A DNA stretch of 64,000 bases from Streptomyces cyaneochromogenes (GTDB lineage: Bacteria > Actinomycetota > Actinomycetes > Streptomycetales > Streptomycetaceae): contig NZ_CP034539.1 of assembly GCF_003963535.1 (NCBI RefSeq), forward strand, positions 2,232,001-2,296,000, given 5' to 3'. A model generated the notes under the pieces. That model saw only the letters and a list, made by a program, of their open reading frames with translations, did no database searches and was not told where the DNA came from. Positions 48,309-56,718 of the stretch are shown here, one piece after another; position 1 is the first letter of the stretch; each line of letters starts with the position of its first letter. The translations under genes and the position numbers were made by a program.

Positions 48309-48955
48309 GGCCGCCTGCGCCTCGTCCAGCACGGCGTGCAGGCGCTCGACGTCGGCCGCCACGCGCGCGTGGTCGACGCCGGCAGTCCCGTGCTCCTGCT
48401 CCGCCTTCGCCGCGATCAGCTCCGGCAGGTAGGCCGGGGCGTCGACATGCTCCAGCAGCGTGGGCAGATGCGCCTGCACCTCACCGCCGCGCATGAGGTG
48501 GACGCCGGTGAGCAGCACCCGGAAGGTGTAGAGCAGCGGCTTGAGCTCGCCGGTCTTCTCGAACAGCCGCCACTGTGTGGTCGCGCGCTGACATCAGCCG
48601 CTCCGCGGCGGGCACGGTAGTGGTGGGCGTGGTGGCTGGTGAGGACACCGGGCGCGAGCTCGGCCAGCTCCCGGTGGGCGTCCGTCGTGTGCACGACCAG
48701 CGGCGAGAGCAACTGCTCCAGCACATAGCCGTTGCGGCGCAGCATCAGCCGTACGAACGTGCGCAGGTCGTGCGTGACCAGGTCCATCTCGACGCCGTCC
48801 CGCACCCACATCCGCGTCCGCGTCTCGTCCGGCTCGCGCAGACCGACGAGGTCGGCCGCCGGCAGCAGGTGCGCGCCCGAGACGGTCGCGAACAGCACCG
48901 GGTCGGGCTGTTCGGCGACGACGGGCGCGAGGTCGATGTCCAGGGCGTCGATCAT
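48234..48955 (-). pseudogene. Nucleotidyltransferase paralogue broken by a frameshift
   Basis: The 5' frame from ATG 48955 reads sensibly for about 112 residues (FATVSGAHLLPAADLVGLREPDETRTRMWV, EQLLSPLVVHTTDAHREL, TSHHAHHYR). It then turns to nonsense after 48617. A different frame then gives QWRLFEKTGELKPLLYTFRVLLTG from 48575, and the family C-terminus follows to 48234. The frames differ by one base (modulo 3), and about 20 extra bases seem to lie between HHYR and QWRLF. The gene is therefore an inactivated copy, or the sequence has a local error. The intact plus-strand relative is convergent. Confidence 0.78.
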
Positions 48956-48958
48956 CCC

Positions 48959-49981
48959 TCAAGCGTCCCAGAGCGCCCCGAGGGTCAGCAGGTCCCCCCG
49001 GTACTCGATCCGGTCCGCCCACTCCGTCGGCCAGGCGTCGGCCCCGAGCCAGGCGCCCGCGAACGCGCCCGTCAGGCACGCGATCGAGTCCGAGTCGCCG
49101 GAGGTGCAGGCGGCCCGGCGCAGGGCGGTCAGCGGCTCGTCGACGAACCACAGGAAGCACAACAGGCCGCCGGCCAGGGCCTCTTCGGCGATCCAGCCCG
49201 CACCGGTGGCCAGGCACGGGTCGGTCTCGGGCGACGCCGTGCGCACGGCGTCCTGGAGGCGGTCCAGAATCGCCAGGCACTCGTCCCAGCCGCGCGCGAT
49301 GAAGTGCTCGGCCGTGGGGTCCTGGCTGCGGGTCCACAGGTCGCCGAGCCAGCGCTCGTGGTAGCGGGTGCGGTTCTCGTAGGCGTACGACCGCAGCAGG
49401 CCGACCAGCCCGGTCGGCTCGGCGCCCTGCGCGAGCAGTCGTACGGCGTGCGCGGTCAGGTCGGAGGCGGCGAGCGCCGTCGGATGTCCGTGGGTGAGCG
49501 CGGACTGCAACTGGGCGGCGCCCGCGCGCTGTTCGTCGCTCAGGCCGGGGACGAGGCCGATCGGCGCGACGCGCATGTTGGCGCCGCAGCCCTTGGAGTC
49601 GATCTGGCTGGCGTCCTGCCAGAGCGTGCGCTCGTTCTTCAGCAGATTGCAGGCGACCATGCAGGTCCGGCCCGGCGCGCGGTTGTTCTCCGGGGACTGG
49701 TACCAGTCGACGAACTCCTCCCGTACCGGCCGCTCCAGCCGCTTCGGCCCGAGCACGCCCCGGTCCATCGCCGACCGCAGCCCCTTCCCCAGCGCCAGCG
49801 TCATCTGCGTGTCGTCGGTGACGATCGCCGGCGTCGGCAGCTGCATCTCGCGCCACGGCCCGCACTTGGCGAGGATCGACGGCACGTCGCTGAACTCGGT
49901 CGGAAAGCCGAGCGCGTCCCCGAGGGCGAGGCCGAGCAGGGAGCCGGTGGCGGCGCGCTTGCGCACGGTGGTCATGGTCAT
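48959..49981 (-). CDS. ADP-ribosylglycohydrolase family protein
   Basis: The start is ATG 49981, overlapping the nrtR stop as ATGA, giving 340 residues. The DraG/ARH fold is shown by AATGSLLGLALGDALGFPTEF, the metal site IVTDDTQMTLAL, and the C-terminal GDSDSIACLTGAFAGAWLG, with all Asp ligands of the dinuclear Mg site. It should remove ADP-ribose from proteins or small molecules, feeding ADP-ribose and NAD turnover. Control by the coupled NrtR-like regulator fits this. Confidence 0.93.
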   Translation of the reverse strand: MTMTTVRKRAATGSLLGLALGDALGFPTEFSDVPSILAKCGPWREMQLPTPAIVTDDTQMTLALGKGLRSAMDRGVLGPKRLERPVREEFVDWYQSPENNRAPGRTCMVACNLLKNERTLWQDASQIDSKGCGANMRVAPIGLVPGLSDEQRAGAAQLQSALTHGHPTALAASDLTAHAVRLLAQGAEPTGLVGLLRSYAYENRTRYHERWLGDLWTRSQDPTAEHFIARGWDECLAILDRLQDAVRTASPETDPCLATGAGWIAEEALAGGLLCFLWFVDEPLTALRRAACTSGDSDSIACLTGAFAGAWLGADAWPTEWADRIEYRGDLLTLGALWDA

Positions 49982-50715
49982 GCGGGGCGTCCTTCGGGGG
50001 TCGGCCGGAGCAGGGGCGGGTGGAGGGTGGTCGCGGTGCCCGGGCGGTACAGCGCGGCCGGTTTGCCGCGTCCGCCGGTGAGCCGGGCGGCGCCGGGGAC
50101 CGGCTCGACGAAGCCCGGCGTGGCGAGCACCTTGCGGCGGAAGTTGGGCCGGTCGAGGGCCGTGCCCCACACGACCTCGTAGACGTGCTGCAGCTCGCCG
50201 AGCGTGAACTCGGGCGGGCAGAAGGCGGTGGCGAGGCTGGAGTACTCGAGCTTGGCGCCGACCCGGTCATGGGCGTCGGCCAGGATCCGGTCGTGGTCGA
50301 AGGCGAGTGGCCCCGCCTTGTCGTACGGCACCCAGCACGCCTGGGCCGCGTCGCTGCCGCCGTGCGGTTCGGGCGGGTGGGGCAGCAACGCGGTGAAGGC
50401 GACCGTGACGACCCGCATGCGGGGGTCGCGGTCGGGCTCGCTGTAGGTCCGCAGCTGCTCCAGATGCAGCTCGGAGACGTCCGACAGGCCGGTCTCCTCG
50501 GCGAGTTCACGCCGGGCGGCCGTCTCCGCCGACTCGTCCGGCTGCACGAAGCCGCCGGGCAGCGCCCAGTGGCCCTGGTACGGCTCCTGCCCGCGTTCGA
50601 CGAGCAGGACGTGCAGGACGCCGTCGCGGATGGTGAGGACGGCGAGGTCGGCGGTGACCGCGAAGGGTTCGTGGGCGTACTTGTCGTAGCCCTCGGGCAC
50701 GGTGGGTCCCGGCAT
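49978..50715 (-). CDS. nrtR: NrtR-type regulator: NUDIX domain plus winged helix
   Basis: From ATG 50715 the protein has 245 residues. The NUDIX-like box GGFVQPDESAETAARRELAEETG retains the REExxEE-type acids (RELAEE), although NrtR proteins generally use this domain to bind ADP-ribose rather than hydrolyse it. The C-terminal part (YSSLATAFCPPEFTLGELQHVYEVVWGTALDRPNFRRKVLATPGF) is the NrtR winged helix. The palindromic operator just upstream and the coupled ADP-ribosylglycohydrolase gene match NrtR regulons of NAD metabolism. Confidence 0.9.
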   Translation of the reverse strand: MPGPTVPEGYDKYAHEPFAVTADLAVLTIRDGVLHVLLVERGQEPYQGHWALPGGFVQPDESAETAARRELAEETGLSDVSELHLEQLRTYSEPDRDPRMRVVTVAFTALLPHPPEPHGGSDAAQACWVPYDKAGPLAFDHDRILADAHDRVGAKLEYSSLATAFCPPEFTLGELQHVYEVVWGTALDRPNFRRKVLATPGFVEPVPGAARLTGGRGKPAALYRPGTATTLHPPLLRPTPEGRPA

Positions 50716-50740
50716 GCCGCTCACCCCTCTTCACGGGCAT

Positions 50741-50781
50741 CTTTATAGTCGGATCGACTATTAGTCACTACGACTATAAAG
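50741..50781. promoter_or_regulatory. NrtR operator
   Basis: CTTTATAGTCG (50741-50751) and CGACTATAAAG (50771-50781) are an 11-bp perfect inverted repeat. Nested inside is ATAGTCG-GAT-CGACTAT (50745-50761), a perfect 7-3-7 palindrome. The site begins 26 bp before the nrtR start and probably mediates autoregulation. It also faces the start-distal flank of the TIGR03086-like gene. Confidence 0.8.
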
Positions 50782-50822
50782 AGGGCGGCCGGGTTGCACA
50801 ACCAGCGGACGGCAAACCCGCG

Positions 50823-51368
50823 TCACCCCGGCAGGAAATCCCGCCGCCCCAGGAACCCCAGCAACCGCACGCCGGGCCCGGCTCCCACCGGCACGGCGAC
50901 CGGCGCGCCGAACCGCACACCCCGGTCCGCCTCCGCGACCACGCACCGGGCGACGGGCAGCAGCTCGGCCGCGAGCGCGACGGGCAGGGGCCGGGGCCGA
51001 CCGCAGGCCTGGGCGACGTCCCACCCGTGCACGGCGATCTCCACGGCTCCCAGGGCCGCCATCACCCGCACGTCCAGCGGCCGTTCGCCCACCAGCGCCG
51101 ACTCCGGCGGCCCGGCCGCCCAGGCGCCGAGCACCGCGCACGCGCGCGTACGGAACCCGCAGGCACGGTCGGAGCGCGGGACCAGCCCGATCCGCCCGCC
51201 GGTCAGGCCCTCGTACAGGGCGTCCAGCGAGTCGTCGAGGTGCCCGAGCAACTCCCCCAGGTCCCACTGGGCACAAGGCGTCCCGCGCCCCAGACTCCCG
51301 GACCCCACTCCGGCGACACTGCCCAGCGCGTAACCGAGCGAACGCTCCAGAAGCTCCCCCGAGTTCAT
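50823..51368 (-). CDS. Mycothiol-dependent maleylpyruvate-isomerase-like (DinB-fold) protein
   Basis: The 181-residue protein has the four-helix bundle pattern of the TIGR03083/TIGR03086 group: LLERSLGYALGSVAG, CAQWDLGELLGHLDDSLDAL with the conserved W-x-x-x-x-x-L-x-x-H metal His, and GAVEIAVHGWDVAQACGRP with the second His. These proteins often use mycothiol as a cofactor. The substrate is unknown. It is coupled by ATGA to a small upstream gene. Confidence 0.8.
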   Translation of the reverse strand: MNSGELLERSLGYALGSVAGVGSGSLGRGTPCAQWDLGELLGHLDDSLDALYEGLTGGRIGLVPRSDRACGFRTRACAVLGAWAAGPPESALVGERPLDVRVMAALGAVEIAVHGWDVAQACGRPRPLPVALAAELLPVARCVVAEADRGVRFGAPVAVPVGAGPGVRLLGFLGRRDFLPG

Positions 51369-51538
51369 CGGCCCTCACCCCGCCGGCACCGCGGGCCCCA
51401 CCCTGCCGCAAAGGCCCTCAGCGGCCCCTCAGGCGCCTCCCACGGCCCTCCGGGGTCCGAGGGGGCCGAGGCCCACGCGCGGCTCTTCAGCGCCGTCACA
51501 CACGCGCTGACGGCACTCCGGCCCTCGATCGTCCCCAT
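51365..51538 (-). CDS. Small 57-residue protein coupled to the DinB-fold gene
   Basis: ATG 51538 follows GGAGGGAG. The product (MGTIEGRSAVSACVTALKSR at the start, rich in Pro/Gly/Trp after that) has no recognised domain and no membrane helix. Its TGA overlaps the next ATG (ATGA), which supports a genuine translated leader gene. It could also be a translation-coupling leader without a function of its own. Confidence 0.5.
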   Translation of the reverse strand: MGTIEGRSAVSACVTALKSRAWASAPSDPGGPWEAPEGPLRAFAAGWGPRCRRGEGR

Positions 51539-51589
51539 GTCCACTCCCTCCGTCACGGATGAAGACCGGCCGAGGGGCGAAAACGAATC

Positions 51590-51620
51590 GGCCGGTCCCG
51601 GACACATCCCGGAACCGGCC
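51590..51620. terminator. Terminator downstream of rluB operon
   Basis: GGCCGGTCCCGG (51590-51601) and CCGGAACCGGCC (51609-51620) form a 12-bp stem with one mismatch and a 7-nt loop, 44 bp past the rluB stop. A direct repeat CACGCGTGGGCT occurs at 51629-51640 and 51653-51664. Confidence 0.7.
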
Positions 51621-51663
51621 TGCACACACGCGTGGGCTCAGGAACCCGCACGCACGCGTGGGC

Positions 51664-52749
51664 TTACAGATCGACTTCCTTCATGAGCATCCCGACCTCG
51701 GTGTTCGACAGCCGCCGCAGCCAGCCCGACTTCTGGTCGCCGAGGGTGATCGGCCCGAAGGAGGTCCGCACCAGCTTCTCCACGGGGAAGCCGGCCTCCG
51801 CCAGCATGCGCCGCACGATGTGCTTGCGGCCCTCGTGCAGGGTGACCTCGACCAGGTAGTTCTTTCCGGTCTGCTCGACGACCCGGAAGTGGTCCGCGCG
51901 CGCGTAGCCGTCCTCCAGCTGGATGCCGTCCTTGAGCTTCTTGCCCAGGTCGCGCGGGATCGGGCCGACGATGGCCGCGAGGTAGGTCTTCTTGACGCCG
52001 TACTTGGGGTGCGTGAGGCGGTGGGCCAGCTCACCGTGGTTGGTCAGCAGGATGACGCCCTCGGTCTCGGTGTCAAGCCGGCCGACGTGGAAGAGCCGGG
52101 TCTCGCGGTTGGTGACGTAGTCGCCGAGGCACTGGCGGCCTTCGGGGTCCTCCATCGTCGAGACGACACCGGCGGGCTTGTTGAGCGAGAAGAACTGGTA
52201 CGACTGCGTGGCGACCGTCAGCCCGTCGACCTTGATCTCGTCCCTCTCGGGGTCGACGCGCAGGCCCTGCTCCACGACGATCTCGCCGTTGACCTCGACC
52301 CGCGCGTCCTCGATCAGCTCCTCGCAGGCGCGCCTGGAGCCGTAGCCCGCGCGCGCGAGCACCTTCTGGAGCCGCTCACCCTCCTGCTCGGCGCCCGGGA
52401 AGGTCTTGGGCAGCTTGACGTCCTTCTTGGCCGCGTAGCGCTCGCGGTTGCGCTCCTCGGCGCGCGCGTCGTACTCGCGGGAGGTCGCCGGAGCCGAACG
52501 GCCCCGACCGGTGCCGCGCTGCTGGCCCTGCTTGGGCCCGCCCTTGGCGCCGCCGCGCGCGGAGGCGCCGCGCCCGGACTTCGGGCCGTCCTGCGTCGCC
52601 CCGGGGCCCACGTCGTAGCGGCGCTCCTCGGGACGGGGCTTGCGGGGGCGGCCCTGACCCTGCCCCTGCTTCTGGTCCCTGCTGTTGCCGGCACCGCGGT
52701 AGTTACCGCGCCCGCCGCTCTTGCCGCTACCGCTGCCGCTGCTTCGCAT
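51664..52749 (-). CDS. rluB: 23S rRNA pseudouridine synthase (RluB/RsuA family)
   Basis: The start is ATG 52749, overlapping the scpB stop as TGATG, giving 361 residues. The first 110 residues are a disordered Gly/Arg/Lys/Gln-rich extension. An S4 RNA-binding domain follows (ERLQKVLARAGYGSRRACEELIEDARVEVNGEIV). The catalytic domain has VGRLDTETEGVILLTNHGELAHRLTHPKYGVKKTYLA, with the catalytic Asp in RLD. KHIVRRMLAEAGFPVEKLVRTSFGPI closes the fold. It should modify 23S rRNA and ends the parA operon. Confidence 0.93.
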   Translation of the reverse strand: MRSSGSGSGKSGGRGNYRGAGNSRDQKQGQGQGRPRKPRPEERRYDVGPGATQDGPKSGRGASARGGAKGGPKQGQQRGTGRGRSAPATSREYDARAEERNRERYAAKKDVKLPKTFPGAEQEGERLQKVLARAGYGSRRACEELIEDARVEVNGEIVVEQGLRVDPERDEIKVDGLTVATQSYQFFSLNKPAGVVSTMEDPEGRQCLGDYVTNRETRLFHVGRLDTETEGVILLTNHGELAHRLTHPKYGVKKTYLAAIVGPIPRDLGKKLKDGIQLEDGYARADHFRVVEQTGKNYLVEVTLHEGRKHIVRRMLAEAGFPVEKLVRTSFGPITLGDQKSGWLRRLSNTEVGMLMKEVDL

Positions 52750-53432
52750 CAAAGTTCCGTCTGGTCGTCTACGTCGTCGGTGCCCCGGGGTGCCGGGGCG
52801 CCCGGACCGTCATCGGGAGCGTCCGGGTCGAACGACGGCACCCCTTCCTGGGTCTCGGCCTCGATCGCCTCAGCCTCCGGGAGGAAGGGCGCGAGCTCCG
52901 GGAGCTCGTCCAGACCGCGCAGGCCCATCCGCTCCAGGAAGTAGTTCGTCGTCCTGTACAGGATCGCACCTGTTTCGGGTTCCGCGCCCGCCTCCTCGAC
53001 CAGCCCGCGCTGGAGCAGGGTGCGCATGACACCGTCGCAGTTCACTCCGCGCACGGCCGAGACGCGGCTGCGGCTGACCGGCTGGCGGTAGGCGACGACG
53101 GCGAGCGTCTCCAGGGCGGCCTGGGTGAGGCGGGCGGTCTGCCCGTCCAGGACGAGGCGCTCCACGGCCGGGGCGTACTCGGCACGCGTGTAGAAACGCC
53201 AGCCGCCCGCGACGAACCGCAGCTCGAAGCCGCGCCCCTGCATGACGTACTCGTCGGCGAGCTCCCGCAGGGCGTCGGCGATCTGCCGTCGCGGCCGCTC
53301 CAGGAGCTTCGCGAGGTGCTCCTCGGTCGCGGGCTCGTCCACGACCATGAGCATCGCCTCCAGGGCGGGCTTGAGGTCGAGGTCGGCGACGGTACGCAGC
53401 CCGGCCGGAAGTTCGGTGGTCTCCTCACTCAC
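52749..53432 (-). CDS. scpB: Condensin accessory protein ScpB
   Basis: The start is GTG 53432, overlapping the scpA stop as GTGA, giving 227 residues. Two winged-helix domains are evident: LKPALEAMLMVVDEPATEEHLAKLLERPRRQIADALREL with EYVMQGRGFELRFVAGGWRFYTR, and LTQAALETLAVVAYRQPVSRSRVSAVRGVNCDGVMRTLLQRGLVEE. An acidic tail follows. ScpB dimers bind ScpA and bridge the SMC heads in chromosome organisation. SMC itself is not in the window. Confidence 0.95.
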   Translation of the reverse strand: MSEETTELPAGLRTVADLDLKPALEAMLMVVDEPATEEHLAKLLERPRRQIADALRELADEYVMQGRGFELRFVAGGWRFYTRAEYAPAVERLVLDGQTARLTQAALETLAVVAYRQPVSRSRVSAVRGVNCDGVMRTLLQRGLVEEAGAEPETGAILYRTTNYFLERMGLRGLDELPELAPFLPEAEAIEAETQEGVPSFDPDAPDDGPGAPAPRGTDDVDDQTEL

Positions 53433-54565
53433 GCCTTCTTCTCCTCCTTCGGCGGCTCGGGCGGCCGGTCGAACTCGTCGGTCACCATGGGCGTCTCGTC
53501 CCCGTCCCCGCCGGTCCACCGCACGAGGAGCTCCCCGAGCGCGGTCTCCTGGTCGAGGGCCACGGCCTTCTCGCGGTACAGCTCCAGCAGCGCCAGGAAG
53601 CGCGCCACGACGGTGAGGGTGTCGTCGGTGTCCTCGATGAGCGCCCGGAAGCTGGCCTCGCCGAGCTCCCTGAGCCGGGCGACGACGATCCCGGCCTGCT
53701 CCTGCACGCTGACCAGCGGCGCATGGATGTGATCGACGTAGACCTGCGGCTTGGGCTTGGGCTGCATCGCCTTGACCGCCAGCTTGGCGAATCCTTCCGC
53801 CCCGATGCTGATGACGACCTCGGGCAGCAGCTCCGCGTGGTGCGGTTCGAGCCCGACGGTACGGGGGTGGCGCCGCGCCTCGTCGTCGAGCCGCCGGCTG
53901 AAGATGTCGGCGATCTGCTTGTACGCGCGGTACTGGAGCAGCCGCGCGAAGAGCAGGTCCCGCGCCTCCAGCAGCGCGAGGTCGGCCTCGTCCTCCACCT
54001 CGGCGGAGGGCAGCAGCCGGGCCGCCTTGAGGTCGAGCAGGGTGGCCGCGACCACGAGGAACTCGGTCGTCTCGTCGAGATCCCAGTCGGCGCCCATCGC
54101 CCTGATGTGCGCCATGAACTCGTCGGTCACCTTCGACAACGCGACTTCGGTGACGTCGAGCTTGTGCTTGGAGATCAGCTGGAGGAGGAGGTCGAAGGGG
54201 CCCTCGAAGTTCGAGAGGCGGACCTTGAAGACGCCGTCGTCGGGTTCATCGGGTTCACCGGATGCGGCGGGCTCGGGCCCGGGCTCGGCAGCAGCGACTT
54301 CCGGGGCCGACTCGGGCACCACGACCGGAGGTTCCGGCTCCGTGTCGACAACCTCGGGTTCCGGCTCGACGACCTGCGGTTCCGCCTCGAGGAGCTGAGG
54401 TTTCGGCTCCGGGACGACGACCTCCGGCTCCACGGGATCGGGAGCCGCCACCGGCACCGGCTCGACCGGCGGAGCCACAGGCGCCGCCCCCGGCCCCCGG
54501 CCCAGCACACGCCGCCGCCCGCCGGAGGCACCGGCGCCGGATGCGGGAACGTCGTTCGAGGTCAT
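53429..54565 (-). CDS. scpA: Segregation and condensation protein ScpA (kleisin)
   Basis: The 378-residue protein has a kleisin core from about residue 110: VFKVRLSNFEGPFDLLLQLISKHKLDVTEVALSKVTDEFMAHIR and RDLLFARLLQYRAYKQIADIF, with a C-terminal winged helix VVARFLALLELYREKAVALDQ. The N-terminal 105 residues are a Pro/Glu/Val-rich extension with repeats (PEPKPQ, PEPEVVD, PEPPVVV), longer than in most ScpA proteins. It is coupled to scpB and lies 18 bp after the RHH gene. Confidence 0.95.
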   Translation of the reverse strand: MTSNDVPASGAGASGGRRRVLGRGPGAAPVAPPVEPVPVAAPDPVEPEVVVPEPKPQLLEAEPQVVEPEPEVVDTEPEPPVVVPESAPEVAAAEPGPEPAASGEPDEPDDGVFKVRLSNFEGPFDLLLQLISKHKLDVTEVALSKVTDEFMAHIRAMGADWDLDETTEFLVVAATLLDLKAARLLPSAEVEDEADLALLEARDLLFARLLQYRAYKQIADIFSRRLDDEARRHPRTVGLEPHHAELLPEVVISIGAEGFAKLAVKAMQPKPKPQVYVDHIHAPLVSVQEQAGIVVARLRELGEASFRALIEDTDDTLTVVARFLALLELYREKAVALDQETALGELLVRWTGGDGDETPMVTDEFDRPPEPPKEEKKA

Positions 54566-54583
54566 GGCCCCCGCAGGCTACCG

Positions 54584-55186
54584 CTACCGCCCGCGAAGCC
54601 GTCGTACCAGGATGCTGGCGTCTCCCCGGCTCTCCAGATCCGCGAGGACCACGGCCACCGCCTCGCGGACGATCCGCCCGCGGTCCACGGCCAGCCCGTG
54701 CTCGCCACGCAGCACCAGACGCGCGTGCTCCAGATCCATGAGCTCCTCGGCGGAGACATACACGGTGATCTTCTCGTCGTGCCGCTCTCGACCACTGGGC
54801 CGACGGGAGGCCTGCCGTCCGCGCTTGCGCGGCGCGGCGGAGGCAGCCCCACCGGACGCCGCAGAGCCGCCCGCGGCACTCGCGGACGCCCCGGCAGAAC
54901 CTTCCTGCGCCCCCTGACGCCGTGCGGAGCGCTCCGCGGCCGCAGCACGGCTGCGCGACTCGCCGGCGTCGACGGACTCGGCGTCGGCGGCGACATGCTC
55001 CGCGCCGTCGCCGTCACCACCCTGCGCGGGCACCGACTGCGGCGCGTCCTCCGCCGCGACGGCGTCGGACTCCCCCGCGGGAGCCGGCACCCGGGCCTCG
55101 CCGTTGGCCGGGCGCCGGGGAGTGGACGGCTGGAGCGCCATACCCCCTGTCGTGCGGAACAGTTCGTCGGCCCCCGGCAGACTCAC
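54584..55186 (-). CDS. Ribbon-helix-helix-type partner of ParA
   Basis: The chosen start is GTG 55186, which overlaps the parA stop as GTGA (GTG 55198 is an alternative); the product has 200 residues. The first 135 residues are low-complexity Ala/Gly/Ser/Glu. The C-terminal 60 residues (EKITVYVSAEELMDLEHARLVLRGEHG, VDRGRIVREAVAVVLADLE) fit a ribbon-helix-helix DNA-binding fold: a beta strand, helix, helix with a basic turn. Coupling to an orphan ParA suggests it is the centromere-binding or adaptor partner, replacing a ParB. Confidence 0.72.
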   Translation of the reverse strand: MSLPGADELFRTTGGMALQPSTPRRPANGEARVPAPAGESDAVAAEDAPQSVPAQGGDGDGAEHVAADAESVDAGESRSRAAAAERSARRQGAQEGSAGASASAAGGSAASGGAASAAPRKRGRQASRRPSGRERHDEKITVYVSAEELMDLEHARLVLRGEHGLAVDRGRIVREAVAVVLADLESRGDASILVRRLRGR

Positions 55187-56361
55187 TCGGCGTGACACCG
55201 GGCGAGCACCTCCCTGGCGAGCTGGCGATAGGCGGCGGCGCCGACGGAGTTGGAGGCGTACGTGGTGATCGGCTCACCGGCGACCGTGGTCTCCGGGAAG
55301 CGGACCGTGCGCCCGATGACCGTGTGGTAGACGTGATCGTCGAACGCCTCGACGACACGCGCGAGCACCTCACGGCTGTGCACCGTGCGCGAGTCGTACA
55401 TCGTGGCGAGGATCCCGTCGAGCTCCAGGTCCGGGTTGAGCCGCTCCTGGACCTTCTCGATGGTCTCCGTCAGCAGCGCCACACCACGCAGGGCGAAGAA
55501 CTCGCACTCCAGCGGCACGATCACCTTGTGGGCGGCCGTCAGCGCGTTGACCGTGAGCAGGCCGAGCGAGGGCTGACAGTCGATCACGATGAAGTCGTAG
55601 TCGGGCAGCAGCGGCTTCAGGGCGCGCTGGAGCGTCGACTCACGCGCGACCTCGCTCACCAACTGGACCTCGGCGGCCGACAGGTCGATGTTGCTCGGGA
55701 GCAGGTCCATGTTGGGGACCGCCGTCTTCAGAAGCACCTCGTCGGCCGACATCCCCCGCTCCATGAGCAGGTTGTAGACCGTGAGGTCGAGCTCCATCGG
55801 ATTGACGCCGAGACCGACCGAGAGCGCGCCCTGGGGGTCGAAGTCGACGAGCAGGACCCGGCGCCCGTACTCCGCGAGCGCGGCACCCAGGTTGATGGTC
55901 GACGTGGTCTTGCCGACGCCGCCCTTCTGGTTGCACATCGCGATGATCTTCGCGGGGCCGTGGTCGGTCAGCGGACCCGGGATCGGGAAGTACGGCAGCG
56001 GACGCCCGGTCGGGCCGACGCGCTCACGGCGCTGCCGGGCAGCGTCGGGCGCGAGCGTGGCCGCGTACTCGGGGTCGGGCTCGTACTCCGCGTCGGGGTC
56101 GTAGAAGTGCCCCTCGGGCAGTTCGTCGTAGTCGGCGAAGTGGTTGTGGGGCGCGCCACTTCCGTCGCCGGCCATGGCGTTCACGTGATGGCCATCCATG
56201 CTCATGTTTGCTGGCTGAGTCACCCTTGAGGTCAGGGGACCCTGGTGGGCTGCGAAGGTGCGCACCGCGACGGAGCCGACAGCCTCGAACCCCGCGGGAC
56301 CCTGGCCCCGTACCGGCATTCCTGGTTGACCACCCCCGGGAGAAAATGTCGACTCATTCAC
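55183..56361 (-). CDS. parA: Orphan ParA-family partition ATPase
   Basis: The start is GTG 56361 behind GGAGGTAAG, giving 392 residues. An N-terminal extension of about 135 residues (His/Asp/Pro-rich) precedes the ParA domain: deviant Walker A MCNQKGGVGKTTSTINLG, VDFDPQGALSVGLG, VIDCQPSLGLLTVNAL and IVPLECEFFALRGV. The chromosomal parAB locus near oriC is separate in Streptomyces; here no ParB or parS (GTTTCACGTGAAAC) is present. The downstream RHH protein is the likely partner. It heads the operon leading to scpA, scpB and rluB. Confidence 0.93.
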   Translation of the reverse strand: MNESTFSPGGGQPGMPVRGQGPAGFEAVGSVAVRTFAAHQGPLTSRVTQPANMSMDGHHVNAMAGDGSGAPHNHFADYDELPEGHFYDPDAEYEPDPEYAATLAPDAARQRRERVGPTGRPLPYFPIPGPLTDHGPAKIIAMCNQKGGVGKTTSTINLGAALAEYGRRVLLVDFDPQGALSVGLGVNPMELDLTVYNLLMERGMSADEVLLKTAVPNMDLLPSNIDLSAAEVQLVSEVARESTLQRALKPLLPDYDFIVIDCQPSLGLLTVNALTAAHKVIVPLECEFFALRGVALLTETIEKVQERLNPDLELDGILATMYDSRTVHSREVLARVVEAFDDHVYHTVIGRTVRFPETTVAGEPITTYASNSVGAAAYRQLAREVLARCHAE

Positions 56362-56718
56362 AAGTCGTCTTACCTCCTTGGTGACCAGGAAACTTCTAGA
56401 CAGGTCAGCGTGGCACCATGCCGACGGTTGGCGACTCTATGGCGTGTCGGCGGTTCGCAGCAACACAATCCGCCGGACCGGGCAGATGTGTCGACAATGA
56501 AACATCCCGCTGTCAAGGGCGTACGGCCGTCGCATGGTGGGTTTCACCGGTGTGCGAATCGGGCGAAGGGTTGCGTTCGAGGCGAGTTGACCGAGAGTCG
56601 CAAAGTGACCATACACACATCCGGCCGGACCTTTTTGGGCAAGGTCCGGCCGGGTGCGTGCGGTTGACGACTTGTGTTGACGTATCGCCTTTACCAGAAA
56701 GTGACTTAACCGATCGGC
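56362..56718. other. Intergenic region, ald 3' side and parA promoter
   Basis: These 357 bases contain the ald terminator (56621-56653) and the parA promoter region. No small gene is convincing. Confidence 0.6.
56621..56653 (-). terminator. Terminator downstream of ald
   Basis: CCGGCCGGACCTT (56621-56633) and AAGGTCCGGCCGG (56641-56653) form a perfect 13-bp stem with a 7-nt loop, 65 bp past the ald stop. Confidence 0.85.

Noticed and set aside
56362..56718. parS centromere near parA
   Set aside because: No GTTTCACGTGAAAC or close variant is present here or elsewhere that I could see.
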